Source: Candidatus Woesearchaeota archaeon CG10_big_fil_rev_8_21_14_0_10_36_11 (lineage in GTDB: Archaea; Nanobdellota; Nanobdellia; Woesearchaeales; GW2011-AR9). Taken from it: DNA of 5,033 bases. Numbering within the stretch: position 1 is the first letter of the stretch; every line of letters starts with the position of its first letter. The position numbers and the translations under genes are program-made. The notes beneath the pieces were generated by a model. It was not told the DNA's origin, did not search any database, and saw nothing but the letters and a program-made list of their open reading frames with translations. Of the stretch, positions 1 to 5,033 are shown piece by piece. The DNA is taken from contig PCYB01000069.1 in assembly GCA_002762845.1 (NCBI GenBank), positions 1-5,033 of the forward strand. Reading direction: 5' to 3'.

Positions 1-1331
1 TTTTCCGAATGGTATTGTGCAGACTTGTCAAGACCGGTAAATGATGGTTGTGATGTACTTGTTCCAACAGGAATGCCGTTCACAACAGTTTCTTCATGGA
101 CGTTAACTTGTCCTTGTGCAGAAACATGTGTCCCATCATCAGAGATCCATACTCTTGCGCCCTCAGAAACGGGTGCTTCTATACCTTGAGTTCCTGTAAC
201 GTATGGCGACACAGGATTTTCTGATCGAGTATGTACTTCAACAGGGGCTCCTCTACTTTGCACCGTAACGGCATCATCACTCCGTATAGATGTTAATGTT
301 GTTTCTCTTCCATCAAGCGGCGTAATTGTAAAGTCAGTTCCTTCTTTTGAAAATCTTCCATCGACAACAACTGTATGTTCCTCGTGTGGAGACGTAATTC
401 CTGGCCGAACAAATTCTGCACGAGCGTCCTCAGCTTGAACATTTCCATCAACATCAAATTCAAACGTCCCACCACGATTGTCAACAAAAATCGTTCCCTC
501 AGATGTTAAACATTGTGCGCGGTCAACTTGGCCGTCAATTGCAATCGTACTTTCATCTGAACGTCGTACTGAAACAGAGCCATACCCACCAAACGGTAAA
601 ATAACAGAAGCATCGTCAACTGATACAAAATACCCTTGTAAACCAAGGTCGCGAGATATTTCCATTTCGCCAGTAAATGTTGTCGTCGTAATTCGTTCTT
701 CTTCTGTTCTTTCTTGTTCAGCATCCGCAGATCTTTCCTCAACAGGTTCTGCAACAGGTTCTTCTATTGAAATACTTCCTTCTGTTGTCGCACGAACTCT
801 TATCACACCTTTTGTACGCTTAAAATCGTCTAACTGTATTGTTGGACCATTTTCAAACTCAACAGTTCCTTCATCTCTATCATACTCTGCAACGTCTGTA
901 TCTCCAATCTCAATGTCAACATCATACTCCACATCAACGTGATTGCCAAACGAAGCTTTTGTTTCTAAACTTTCACTGATTGTATCGCCGTTTTCTTCAG
1001 GGGTTAGACCACCAAAAAGTTCTCCCCGAACAGTATGACAAGTAGAATCATCACACGGCGTTAACGGATTAACAACATGATCCTTAACAACTTCACGTAA
1101 CGCAGGATCACTATGGACAAGTTCGGGCTGACTTGCAAGAAGTTCCATCCCCTGTTCTGGATCAGACTGAAACAAGTCAAGTATACCTTCTGTTGTTCCA
1201 GGCGAATACTCAGTTGCAAAGTCAACAGGTGTATCAACGTCAAACACAGGTTCATCATTGGGTGCAATAACAACAAGTGAAAAAAGGACAAGAGACAAAA
1301 GTACAATTCCGACTAACCTTTTAATCTGCAT
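1..1331 (-). CDS. Large secreted or membrane-anchored beta-rich surface protein, 3' end missing
   Basis: This frame is open from ATG 1331 to the left edge: 443 codons with no stop, so the protein is truncated by the window. It starts MQIKRLVGIVLLSLV, a basic tip followed by a hydrophobic stretch (about residues 4-23), which looks like a signal peptide or N-terminal anchor; I see no clear cleavage site. After an acidic region with a C93/C98 pair comes a Glu-rich, low-complexity linker (about 188-213). The rest is beta-prone, with recurring short 'DG' turns after hydrophobic strands (for example IAIDGQV near 263, FDVDGNV near 292, VVVDGRF near 321), suggesting a beta-solenoid or stacked beta domains. 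The start codon overlaps the 3' end of the upstream gene by 11 nt, so the two are probably co-transcribed and translationally coupled. I do not recognise the family. Export is inferred from the N-terminus; a surface or structural role is a guess from composition. Confidence 0.85.
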   Translation of the reverse strand, partial: MQIKRLVGIVLLSLVLFSLVVIAPNDEPVFDVDTPVDFATEYSPGTTEGILDLFQSDPEQGMELLASQPELVHSDPALREVVKDHVVNPLTPCDDSTCHTVRGELFGGLTPEENGDTISESLETKASFGNHVDVEYDVDIEIGDTDVAEYDRDEGTVEFENGPTIQLDDFKRTKGVIRVRATTEGSISIEEPVAEPVEERSADAEQERTEEERITTTTFTGEMEISRDLGLQGYFVSVDDASVILPFGGYGSVSVRRSDESTIAIDGQVDRAQCLTSEGTIFVDNRGGTFEFDVDGNVQAEDARAEFVRPGITSPHEEHTVVVDGRFSKEGTDFTITPLDGRETTLTSIRSDDAVTVQSRGAPVEVHTRSENPVSPYVTGTQGIEAPVSEGARVWISDDGTHVSAQGQVNVHEETVVNGIPVGTSTSQPSFTGLDKSAQYHSE

Positions 1332-2418
1332 AACTTAAAACCTCGCCCTCACCACGTTCAACAACAAACAGGATATCTTTCCGTGTTTCCCCGCCAAACG
1401 CGTCCCGTGCAATAAACTGGACATCAAAAATGCCAACATCTTTTGGCATGATTGTTATGGTTCCATCGCGCTGAATTGGGAAATTTTTATCTGTAGAAAC
1501 AAATTCTATCGCGTCAGCATCATACTCTTCTACCGTTATCTTCGTTGTAAATATCTCATTAACTTTCAAGAAATATTTATCCTGTGCTATAATCTTGGGT
1601 TCCCTATTTATATTATTATTAATAGCATACAAAAAAACGTCTGGCAGATTCTCCTCGCCGTAATACAAGTTATAAATTGTATTTTCTGTATCAAACGGAA
1701 AAATTGTAACCGTAGGTTCTTGTTTGCTGAACAATCGAAAGTCTATCATGTTATTGTCTGCTTGTGAGTCAACCGACATTGTCATGAGAGAAAGTGCATT
1801 GCCCAACACAGATGGAATTCTTATAGCAAATGTGTCAAGTGTAAACGTTTCGCCGCCGCCAGTTATTTCTAAAGGATACTGTGTTGTAAAGAGGACAATA
1901 TTCTCTTGAATCTTTACATCTGTAAATGAATGGAATGCAAACGGAAGTTCTACTGCATCCTCACTAACAATCTCCCTATCAAATATAAAACGACCCTGTT
2001 CTGTGACATCGTATAAATGTGTCAGGTTTGAAAAGTTTTGGATACACTCAGGAAGCATAATATCAACATAAATGCCTAACTCGTCCTCAACAAATGCAGT
2101 ATCAACACGTTGTGTTTTATCTTTATACACATACCCTATAAGCGTTTCTTCTGTCAGAAGGACATCATCTTCAGTAGGAAAAATAAAACCGCCCTGTAAT
2201 CCCGCAATTTCTATTCCTTGCACTGCTCGTTCTTCAATACACTGTTCAATAAATGAGACGAGTGGTGCACCAACACCCTCTTTAAAATGTGACTCTTGTT
2301 CCTCTTCCAAGAAAGATCCTGTTGTTACTTTATTGATAATCATATATGCTCCCGCAGACACAAATAAGAGAATTATACCTACAATTAGGAAAATGGTCAC
2401 CTGTCCTCTTTTATTCAT
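1321..2418 (-). CDS. Membrane-anchored surface protein with prepilin-like N-terminus and Ig/cadherin-like C-terminal domain
   Basis: This is a 365-aa protein from ATG 2418. The frame can be extended two codons to a TTG at 2424, but the ATG sits 22 nt downstream of a TATA box, which fits a leaderless start. The N-terminus MNKRGQVTIF leads into one transmembrane helix (about residues 7-28). The Arg-Gly-Gln just before the hydrophobic segment resembles class III (type IV prepilin) signal peptides cut after Gly, and similar N-termini are frequent in DPANN exported proteins. Two isolated cysteines, C60 (in FIEQC) and C125 (in LPEC), could form a disulfide. The C-terminal part (about 283-354), with strand-rich sequence ending in GIFDVQFIARDAFGGE, resembles cadherin-like/putative-Ig beta-sandwich domains. 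It probably faces the outside of the cell. It overlaps the start of the next gene by 11 nt, so the two products may act together. No enzymatic motif is visible. The exact family is not recognised; membrane anchoring is well supported, prepilin processing is only inferred. Confidence 0.85.
   Translation of the reverse strand: MNKRGQVTIFLIVGIILLFVSAGAYMIINKVTTGSFLEEEQESHFKEGVGAPLVSFIEQCIEERAVQGIEIAGLQGGFIFPTEDDVLLTEETLIGYVYKDKTQRVDTAFVEDELGIYVDIMLPECIQNFSNLTHLYDVTEQGRFIFDREIVSEDAVELPFAFHSFTDVKIQENIVLFTTQYPLEITGGGETFTLDTFAIRIPSVLGNALSLMTMSVDSQADNNMIDFRLFSKQEPTVTIFPFDTENTIYNLYYGEENLPDVFLYAINNNINREPKIIAQDKYFLKVNEIFTTKITVEEYDADAIEFVSTDKNFPIQRDGTITIMPKDVGIFDVQFIARDAFGGETRKDILFVVERGEGEVLSYAD
1341..1344 (-). 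promoter_or_regulatory. Shine-Dalgarno-like GAGG for the large secreted protein
   Basis: GAGG lies 9 nt upstream of ATG 1331, inside the end of the preceding coding region. It supports that ATG and translation from within a shared transcript, unlike the leaderless first gene of the unit. Confidence 0.5.
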
Positions 2419-2440
2419 ACACAAAAAGAAACAAATTGTC

Positions 2441-2447
2441 TATTTAA
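2441..2447 (-). promoter_or_regulatory. TATA box for the surface-protein unit (leaderless)
   Basis: On the minus strand TTAAATA lies 22 nt upstream of ATG 2418, with no Shine-Dalgarno sequence in between. This spacing puts the archaeal transcription start at or within a few bases of the ATG, so the first gene is probably translated from a leaderless mRNA. Confidence 0.55.
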
Positions 2448-2479
2448 TGGTTTCTATAATACGAACCCGTTTATTGAAG

Positions 2480-2486
2480 AAAAAAA
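2480..2486 (-). terminator. Oligo-T terminator after the DUF134 gene
   Basis: The transcribed RNA carries seven U residues in a row, followed by UC-rich sequence, starting 5 nt after the TAA stop of the UPF0251 gene. Archaeal RNA polymerase terminates at such U-tracts without needing a hairpin. It separates this unit from the surface-protein unit downstream, which has its own TATA box. Confidence 0.55.
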
Positions 2487-2491
2487 TAAGA

Positions 2492-2782
2492 TTATTTACT
2501 GTGAACTTTTTCAATTCTAATTGCTTTTCCTTTTACTAAAGCTTCTGTAACTTTTTCTCTTGCAGATAAAAGTATTCTATAGAAAGTTGGTTGTGAAATG
2601 TTCATCTTTTCAGCAGCTTCTTTTTGATCCAAATTAAGAGTATTCTTCAACCTCAATGCTTCCAATTCATCATAAAACAATGTAACTTCTTCTAACATCC
2701 TTAATGGAACTCCTGCTGGTTTAAAGTAAGTTACCTCTGGGTTGAATCGTACTCTTCTTCTCAGTCTTGGACGTGGCACCAT
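2492..2782 (-). CDS. UPF0251/DUF134 family helix-turn-helix DNA-binding protein
   Basis: This is a 96-aa protein, close to the usual length of the family. Its N-terminus (PRPRLRRRVRFNPEVTYFKP, residues 3-22) matches the family signature 'PRPRxxRRVxFxPxxxYFKPAGxP'. Next comes a helical segment with the conserved ELEALRL (about residues 39-45). Residues 49-75 form a sigma-70-region-4-like helix-turn-helix, with LDQKEAAEKMNISQPTFYRI as the two helices and turn. The C-terminus ends GKAIRIE, also typical. It is probably a small transcriptional regulator; what it senses is not known for the family with certainty. It follows the DUF5320-type gene by 29 nt on the same strand, a common pairing. The start at ATG 2782 is fixed by alignment to the family motif; no Shine-Dalgarno sequence is seen, but a TATA-like box lies 21 nt upstream. 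Confidence 0.93.
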   Translation of the reverse strand: MVPRPRLRRRVRFNPEVTYFKPAGVPLRMLEEVTLFYDELEALRLKNTLNLDQKEAAEKMNISQPTFYRILLSAREKVTEALVKGKAIRIEKVHSK

Positions 2783-2803
2783 TTTATGTAAACTAATTAA
2801 TAC

Positions 2804-2810
2804 TATAAAA
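2804..2810 (-). promoter_or_regulatory. Possible internal TATA box for the DUF134 gene
   Basis: TTTTATA on the minus strand ends 21 nt before ATG 2782, just after the stop codon of the upstream small gene. The spacing matches the other leaderless starts in this window and the gene lacks a Shine-Dalgarno sequence, so it may have its own promoter as well as readthrough from upstream. The sequence is AT-rich, so chance is possible. Confidence 0.4.
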
Positions 2811-2811
2811 C

Positions 2812-2964
2812 TTACTCTTGGTTAACTCTTCTTCCAAAGCCAATTCCTCTTCCATGACCTTGTCCTTTGCCTCTTGGACAAGTTCTTGCTCCTTTACACT
2901 TCCCTATACCCCGCCCTGTAAGAGATCCTTTTCCTTCTGGTCCAGTTCCGTCTTGATTTGGCAT
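2812..2964 (-). CDS. Small Gly/Arg-rich DUF5320-type protein
   Basis: This is a 50-aa protein. It begins MPNQDGTGPEGKG and continues with repeated GRG/GKG turns (LTGRGIG, GHGRGIGFGRR), the pattern of the DUF5320 family, whose members typically start 'MPxxDGTGPxGxGPxTGRGxG'. Two cysteines (C23, C29) are present. The frame extends upstream to an ATG at 3006, but the family motif and a strong GGAGGG 7 nt before ATG 2964 show that translation starts at 2964. Such proteins are often encoded next to DUF134 regulators and NifX/NifB-like iron-molybdenum-cofactor-family proteins. Here DUF134 follows directly but no NifX-like gene is in the window. The molecular role is unknown; binding of metal, Fe-S or nucleic acid are all possible. 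Confidence 0.85.
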   Translation of the reverse strand: MPNQDGTGPEGKGSLTGRGIGKCKGARTCPRGKGQGHGRGIGFGRRVNQE

Positions 2965-2971
2965 TTTATAT

Positions 2972-2977
2972 CCCTCC
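2972..2977 (-). promoter_or_regulatory. Strong Shine-Dalgarno (GGAGGG) fixing the DUF5320 start
   Basis: GGAGGG on the minus strand is 7 nt upstream of ATG 2964. It decides for this start over the in-frame ATG 3006, and shows that this mRNA has a short leader. Confidence 0.8.
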
Positions 2978-2990
2978 ACTCTTTCGAGTA

Positions 2991-3006
2991 ATGAATATAT
3001 ATTCAT
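2991..3006. promoter_or_regulatory. Perfect 16-bp palindrome, candidate operator
   Basis: ATGAATATATATTCAT is a perfect inverted repeat of 8+8 bp. It lies between the TATA box of the DUF5320-DUF134 unit (3009-3018) and its expected transcription start (about 2985-2990), where a bound dimer would block initiation. The DUF134 protein encoded in the same unit is the obvious candidate to bind it, giving autorepression; that link is inferred from position only. Confidence 0.5.
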
Positions 3007-3008
3007 AA

Positions 3009-3018
3009 TTTATATAAA
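3009..3018 (-). promoter_or_regulatory. TATA box for the DUF5320-DUF134 unit
   Basis: TTTATATAAA is a near-ideal archaeal TATA element, itself palindromic. Transcription about 25 nt downstream on the minus strand would give a leader of roughly 20-25 nt containing the GGAGGG site. Confidence 0.6.
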
Positions 3019-3032
3019 CTTTTCGGTAAGAA

Positions 3033-3040
3033 TTATAAAA
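3033..3040 (+). promoter_or_regulatory. TATA box for the TFS-like gene (leaderless)
   Basis: TTATAAAA ends 21 nt before ATG 3062 and no Shine-Dalgarno sequence intervenes, so transcription probably starts at or next to the ATG. It is divergent from the DUF5320 promoter, with the two TATA boxes about 20 bp apart. Confidence 0.55.
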
Positions 3041-3061
3041 ACAGTCCATTTTAAACATATA

Positions 3062-3385
3062 ATGTTTTGTACAACCTGCGGTTCACTTCTCGTACCAAAA
3101 AGTACGCCATATGGAAAATGGATGGGTTGCCCTAATGGTCATTCTCAACCAGAAGTTGTACAAAAAGCAGAAACTACAACGGAAAAGAATACGGTAAAAG
3201 AAAAAATTACTGTGGGGAACGATATTAATTACTTAGCTGTCAATGACCACATATGTACACGATGCGGTCACGATAAAGCGGAAATGGTAGAAATTGGCTC
3301 ATTTTATTCTGATGAGGATTCTGTTGTAAAAATGAAATGTGGTAAATGTAGACACATAGAACGGTTAGAAGGTAAGATAACATAA
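3062..3385 (+). CDS. TFS/Rpb9-like double zinc-ribbon protein (transcript-cleavage factor family)
   Basis: This is a 107-aa protein with the layout of archaeal transcription factor S. The N-terminal zinc ribbon has C3/C6 and a second half C23-P-N-G-H27, where His may replace the fourth Cys. A Lys/Glu/Thr-rich linker follows (about 32-53). The C-terminal ribbon has C65/C68 and C93/C96. TFS enters the RNA polymerase secondary channel and stimulates cleavage of backtracked RNA with an acidic pair on the C-terminal hairpin. Here D84-E85 lies eight residues before C93, the spacing in typical TFS ('SADEPETRFFRC'). However, the usual Gln and Arg of the 'QxRSADE' stretch are not present (IGSFYSDE), so cleavage activity may be reduced. 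It may be a divergent TFS or a regulatory paralogue. It has its own leaderless promoter and converges with rtcB, with only 25 bp between the stop codons. Confidence 0.82.
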   Translation: MFCTTCGSLLVPKSTPYGKWMGCPNGHSQPEVVQKAETTTEKNTVKEKITVGNDINYLAVNDHICTRCGHDKAEMVEIGSFYSDEDSVVKMKCGKCRHIERLEGKIT

Positions 3386-3410
3386 AAATTGGATTTATCT
3401 TAAGAAATTT

Positions 3411-4916
3411 CTACCCTTTTACATTTCCTATCGGCCGAAGAGAAACAACTTTCTTTGTAATGCCTGCCTTTTCAAGTGAGTCAACAACAACATTAACGTC
3501 CTTGTACGCACCACCAGCTTCTTCTGCGACACCTTTCATGGTAACCGGATGAACATAAATTCCTTCTATTTCCATCTTTTTCAATAAATCTTCTCCCCTA
3601 AACTTATTTTTTGCTGCCATACGTGACATAATCCGACCAGCACCGTGCGCAGTTGATGCAAAAGTTTCATCAGCAGTGTCCGTCCCTAATAACAACCATG
3701 AACCTGTTTCCATTGAACCACCAATAATGACTGGCTGGCCAATTGTTTTATAATCATCAGGAAGGTCGTCTGCTCTTTTTGGTCCAAAGGCGCGAGTTGC
3801 ACCTTTTCTATGGACAAGAAGAGTTTTCTCTTTCCCATCAATAGTATGTTTTTCCAGTTTTGCGATGTTATGTGCAACATCGTACACTAACTTCATTTCC
3901 ATTTCTTCTGCAGTTTTGTCAAAAACTCTACTGAACACTTCTCGGATACGGTGAAGTATAACTTGTCTGTTTGCAAAGGCCATATTAGCAGCACATGCCA
4001 TCGCTTTATAGTACGCTTGTCCTTCAGGAGACTTAAACGGTGCGCATGCAAGTTCCCTATCACGAATTTCAATATTATATTTTGGCATAACGTCTAAGAA
4101 TTGTCGTAAATAATCTGTTCCAATCTGATGACCAAATCCACGAGAACCGCAATGAACCATGATAACGACTTGGCCGGGTTTTGTTATACCCATTATTTTC
4201 GCAACGTCCCAATCATGCACGTTTTTTTCGTCAACAACTTGAATTTCTAAATAATGATTTCCAGAACCGAGAGTTCCTATTTGATCGAATCCGCGTTTAA
4301 CTGCTTTTTCTGATACGGCAGAAGGATCAGCACCGTCAATCTTTCCGCGATTTTCTATATGTTCAATGTCATCCTCTGTCGCGTACCCATTTTTGAGGCA
4401 CCATTGTGCACCTTCCTTCATGACATTTTTAAACTCATCTTTAGATATCTTAACAAAACCCTGGCAACCGACACCAGCAGGAACTTTCATATACAAAGCA
4501 TCAACTAGTTCTTTGATGCGCGGTTTAACTTCGTCCTCTGTTAAATTGGTTGTGATTAACCTCATCCCACAATTAATGTCAAATCCGATACCACCAGGCG
4601 AGATTATACCACCTTCTTCTGGATCAAACGCAGCTACTCCACCGATTGGAAAACCATCAAGGGCTGAAAAGAATTAACTTATTCAGAATCCCCAATGCCC
4701 GTCTGGCATGCAGTAGGCATATTTTTGAATTCCTGGTAGAGTTGCAACATTTGTTATCTGTTCAAACACGCCAGCGTCCATTGAATTGATTAGTTCTTCA
4801 TTTGCAATTATACGTGCAGGAACCCTCATTCCTTTTTTGTATGACGTTGGTATTTCCCAGATAGTATCACTGATTTGTTTTAATTCTGGTGGAGGTCCAT
4901 TTTTTGGTTTCTCCAT
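3411..4916 (-). CDS. rtcB: RtcB tRNA-splicing/RNA ligase, interrupted by a 30-nt intron
   Basis: RtcB is the GTP- and Mn-dependent ligase that joins 2',3'-cyclic phosphate and 5'-OH RNA ends made by the archaeal splicing endonuclease. The gene is in two exons, join(4688..4916, 3411..4657) on the minus strand: 229 + 1247 nt, giving 491 aa (Pyrococcus horikoshii RtcB is 481). Exon 1 encodes residues 1-76 plus the first base of codon 77. Splicing makes Tyr77 and restores MPDGHWGYGFPIGG. All key residues are present: D103 and C106 (FDINCG), N210/H211 (GSGNH), H245 (VHCGSRG), H339 (YDVAHN) and H414 (HGAGR). They correspond to P. horikoshii D95, C98, N202/H203, H234, H329 and the guanylylated H404. 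Unspliced, translation stops at TGA 4683-4685 after 77 residues. Starting at the internal ATG 4565 would lose D103/C106 and give an inactive protein. The start at ATG 4916 lies 21 nt after a TATA box. An out-of-frame ATG sits 4 nt upstream, at 4920. Confidence 0.95.
4658..4687 (-). other. Putative archaeal bulge-helix-bulge (BHB) intron in rtcB mRNA
   Basis: This is a 30-nt insertion within the conserved RtcB motif, carrying in-frame TGA (4685-4683) and TAA (4676-4674). RNA fold: the central helix is GGGG (4693-4690) with CCCU (4663-4660), three G-C and one G-U pair. The 5' bulge is AUU (4689-4687) and the 3' bulge is UGA (4659-4657). The inner stem is CUGAA/UUCAG (4686-4682 with 4668-4664), then, after a bulged U4681, AAG/CUU (4680-4678 with 4671-4669), closed by a UUAAUU loop. 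Cutting after the second base of each bulge removes exactly 30 nt and joins U4688 to A4657-U4656 as a UAU Tyr codon, the residue expected in RtcB. The outer exon helix is poor in this register (only one U-G pair); an alternative CAUU/GAUG pairing would leave a single bulged U instead. It is therefore a relaxed (HBh'-like) motif rather than a canonical hBHBh'. Splicing is inferred, not observed. Confidence 0.85.
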
Positions 4917-4937
4917 ACATTACATTTTATGGTATAA

Positions 4938-4947
4938 TTATATAAAA
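4938..4947 (-). promoter_or_regulatory. TATA box for rtcB (leaderless)
   Basis: TTTTATATAA on the minus strand ends 21 nt before ATG 4916, the same spacing as other starts here, with no Shine-Dalgarno sequence. Transcription would start close to 4916-4920, so the exact start base decides whether the out-of-frame ATG at 4920 is included. Confidence 0.6.
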
Positions 4948-4982
4948 CTTTCTTTTCTAGACAGTGTAAACTTATCGGCAGG

Positions 4983-4992
4983 TTAATAAATA
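4983..4992 (+). promoter_or_regulatory. TATA-like element for the gene entering the right edge
   Basis: TTAATAAATA is followed about 25 nt later by the expected transcription start near 5010, and then by a GAGGTG ribosome site and an ATG. It is divergent from the rtcB promoter. Confidence 0.4.
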
Positions 4993-5015
4993 AGGACTTC
5001 TTTCTTCTTAATTAA

Positions 5016-5021
5016 GAGGTG
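5016..5021 (+). promoter_or_regulatory. Shine-Dalgarno (GAGGTG) before ATG 5027
   Basis: GAGGTG lies 5 nt before an ATG, a good match to the anti-Shine-Dalgarno complement. It supports a real plus-strand gene starting at the window edge. Confidence 0.6.
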
Positions 5022-5026
5022 AAAAT

Positions 5027-5033
5027 ATGTTTT
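5027..5033 (+). CDS. Start of a gene cut off by the right edge
   Basis: Only ATG TTT T is inside the window, so nothing can be said of the product. The start is supported by the GAGGTG site and the TATA-like element upstream. It would be transcribed divergently from rtcB across an intergenic region of about 110 bp. Confidence 0.5.

Noticed and set aside
478..942. 154-codon open frame on the plus strand, and smaller open frames on both strands within 293-1306
   Set aside because: All lie over the continuous minus-strand frame of the large secreted protein, have Ser/Thr/Pro-rich antisense-like composition and show no ribosome site or recognisable motif.
2419..2424. TTG at 2424 as start of the prepilin-like protein
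   Set aside because: ATG 2418 gives the typical MNKRGQ N-terminus and fits the TATA spacing; the TTG only adds two residues.
2072..2539. 155-codon plus-strand open frame across the surface-protein start and promoter
   Set aside because: It is antisense to a well-supported gene, crosses a terminator and a promoter, and has low-information composition.
2965..3006. ATG 3006 as start of the DUF5320-type protein
   Set aside because: The family motif begins at ATG 2964, which has a strong GGAGGG site; ATG 3006 lies inside the palindrome, upstream of the expected transcription start.
3386..3410. Bidirectional terminator hairpin between the TFS-like gene and rtcB
   Set aside because: Only an 8-bp palindrome (TCTTAAGA, 3399-3406) and short T-runs are present, too weak to call, although convergent genes must terminate near here.
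4566..4682. rtcB as a pseudogene or as two separate genes (77 aa and 384 aa)
   Set aside because: The whole insertion is a clean 30 nt in a BHB-like fold, all catalytic residues and the rest of the reading frame are intact, and the second open frame would start inside the active-site motif without its own ribosome site.
4658..4687. Stop-codon readthrough or recoding (TGA as selenocysteine) giving a 10-residue insert
   Set aside because: There are two different stops (TGA and TAA) in ten codons, and the insert would disrupt one of the most conserved RtcB motifs. Excision instead restores that motif exactly.
4658..4687. Intein or group I/II intron in rtcB
   Set aside because: Inteins occur in some archaeal RtcB proteins, but 30 nt with stop codons is far too short for an intein or a self-splicing intron.
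1..5033. tRNA, rRNA, CRISPR array, insertion sequence or attachment site
   Set aside because: No cloverleaf, direct-repeat array, transposase motif or terminal inverted repeats were seen on either strand.

Overview
The window looks like part of a small archaeal genome, most likely from the DPANN group (Woesearchaeota/Pacearchaeota-like). The signs are: an RtcB RNA ligase interrupted by a tiny tRNA-endonuclease-type intron; a TFS/Rpb9-like double zinc-ribbon protein; TATA boxes about 21-22 nt upstream of several start codons, as in leaderless archaeal genes; and an exported protein beginning MNKRGQVTIF, a prepilin-like N-terminus common in DPANN proteins. The lineage is inferred from family resemblance, not from a marker gene.

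Layout. Positions 1-2447 (minus strand) hold a two-gene unit for cell-surface proteins. A 365-aa membrane-anchored protein with an Ig/cadherin-like C-terminal domain overlaps by 11 nt the start of a long secreted, beta-rich protein that runs off the left edge with at least 443 codons. Positions 2480-3018 (minus strand) hold a small regulatory unit: a 50-aa Gly/Arg-rich DUF5320-type protein followed by a 96-aa UPF0251/DUF134 helix-turn-helix protein. A perfect 16-bp palindrome sits between the TATA box and the expected transcription start of this unit. Divergently, on the plus strand, lies a 107-aa TFS-like zinc-ribbon protein with its own leaderless promoter. It converges on the 3' end of rtcB, which fills 3411-4916 (minus strand). 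A new plus-strand gene begins only 7 nt before the right edge.

The main result is in rtcB. Read directly, the gene is broken by in-frame TGA and TAA stops inside a 30-nt insertion at 4658-4687. The RNA folds into a relaxed bulge-helix-bulge: a 4-bp central helix flanked by two 3-nt bulges, with a stable inner stem-loop. Cutting each bulge at its usual place, after the second nucleotide, removes exactly 30 nt. It rejoins a split UAU codon and restores MPDGHWGYGFPIGG, which matches the conserved archaeal RtcB motif. The spliced protein is 491 aa with all metal-binding and guanylylation residues present. RtcB is the ligase that joins exons cut by the archaeal splicing endonuclease, so this ligase would have to splice its own messenger RNA. 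That is a possible autoregulatory loop.
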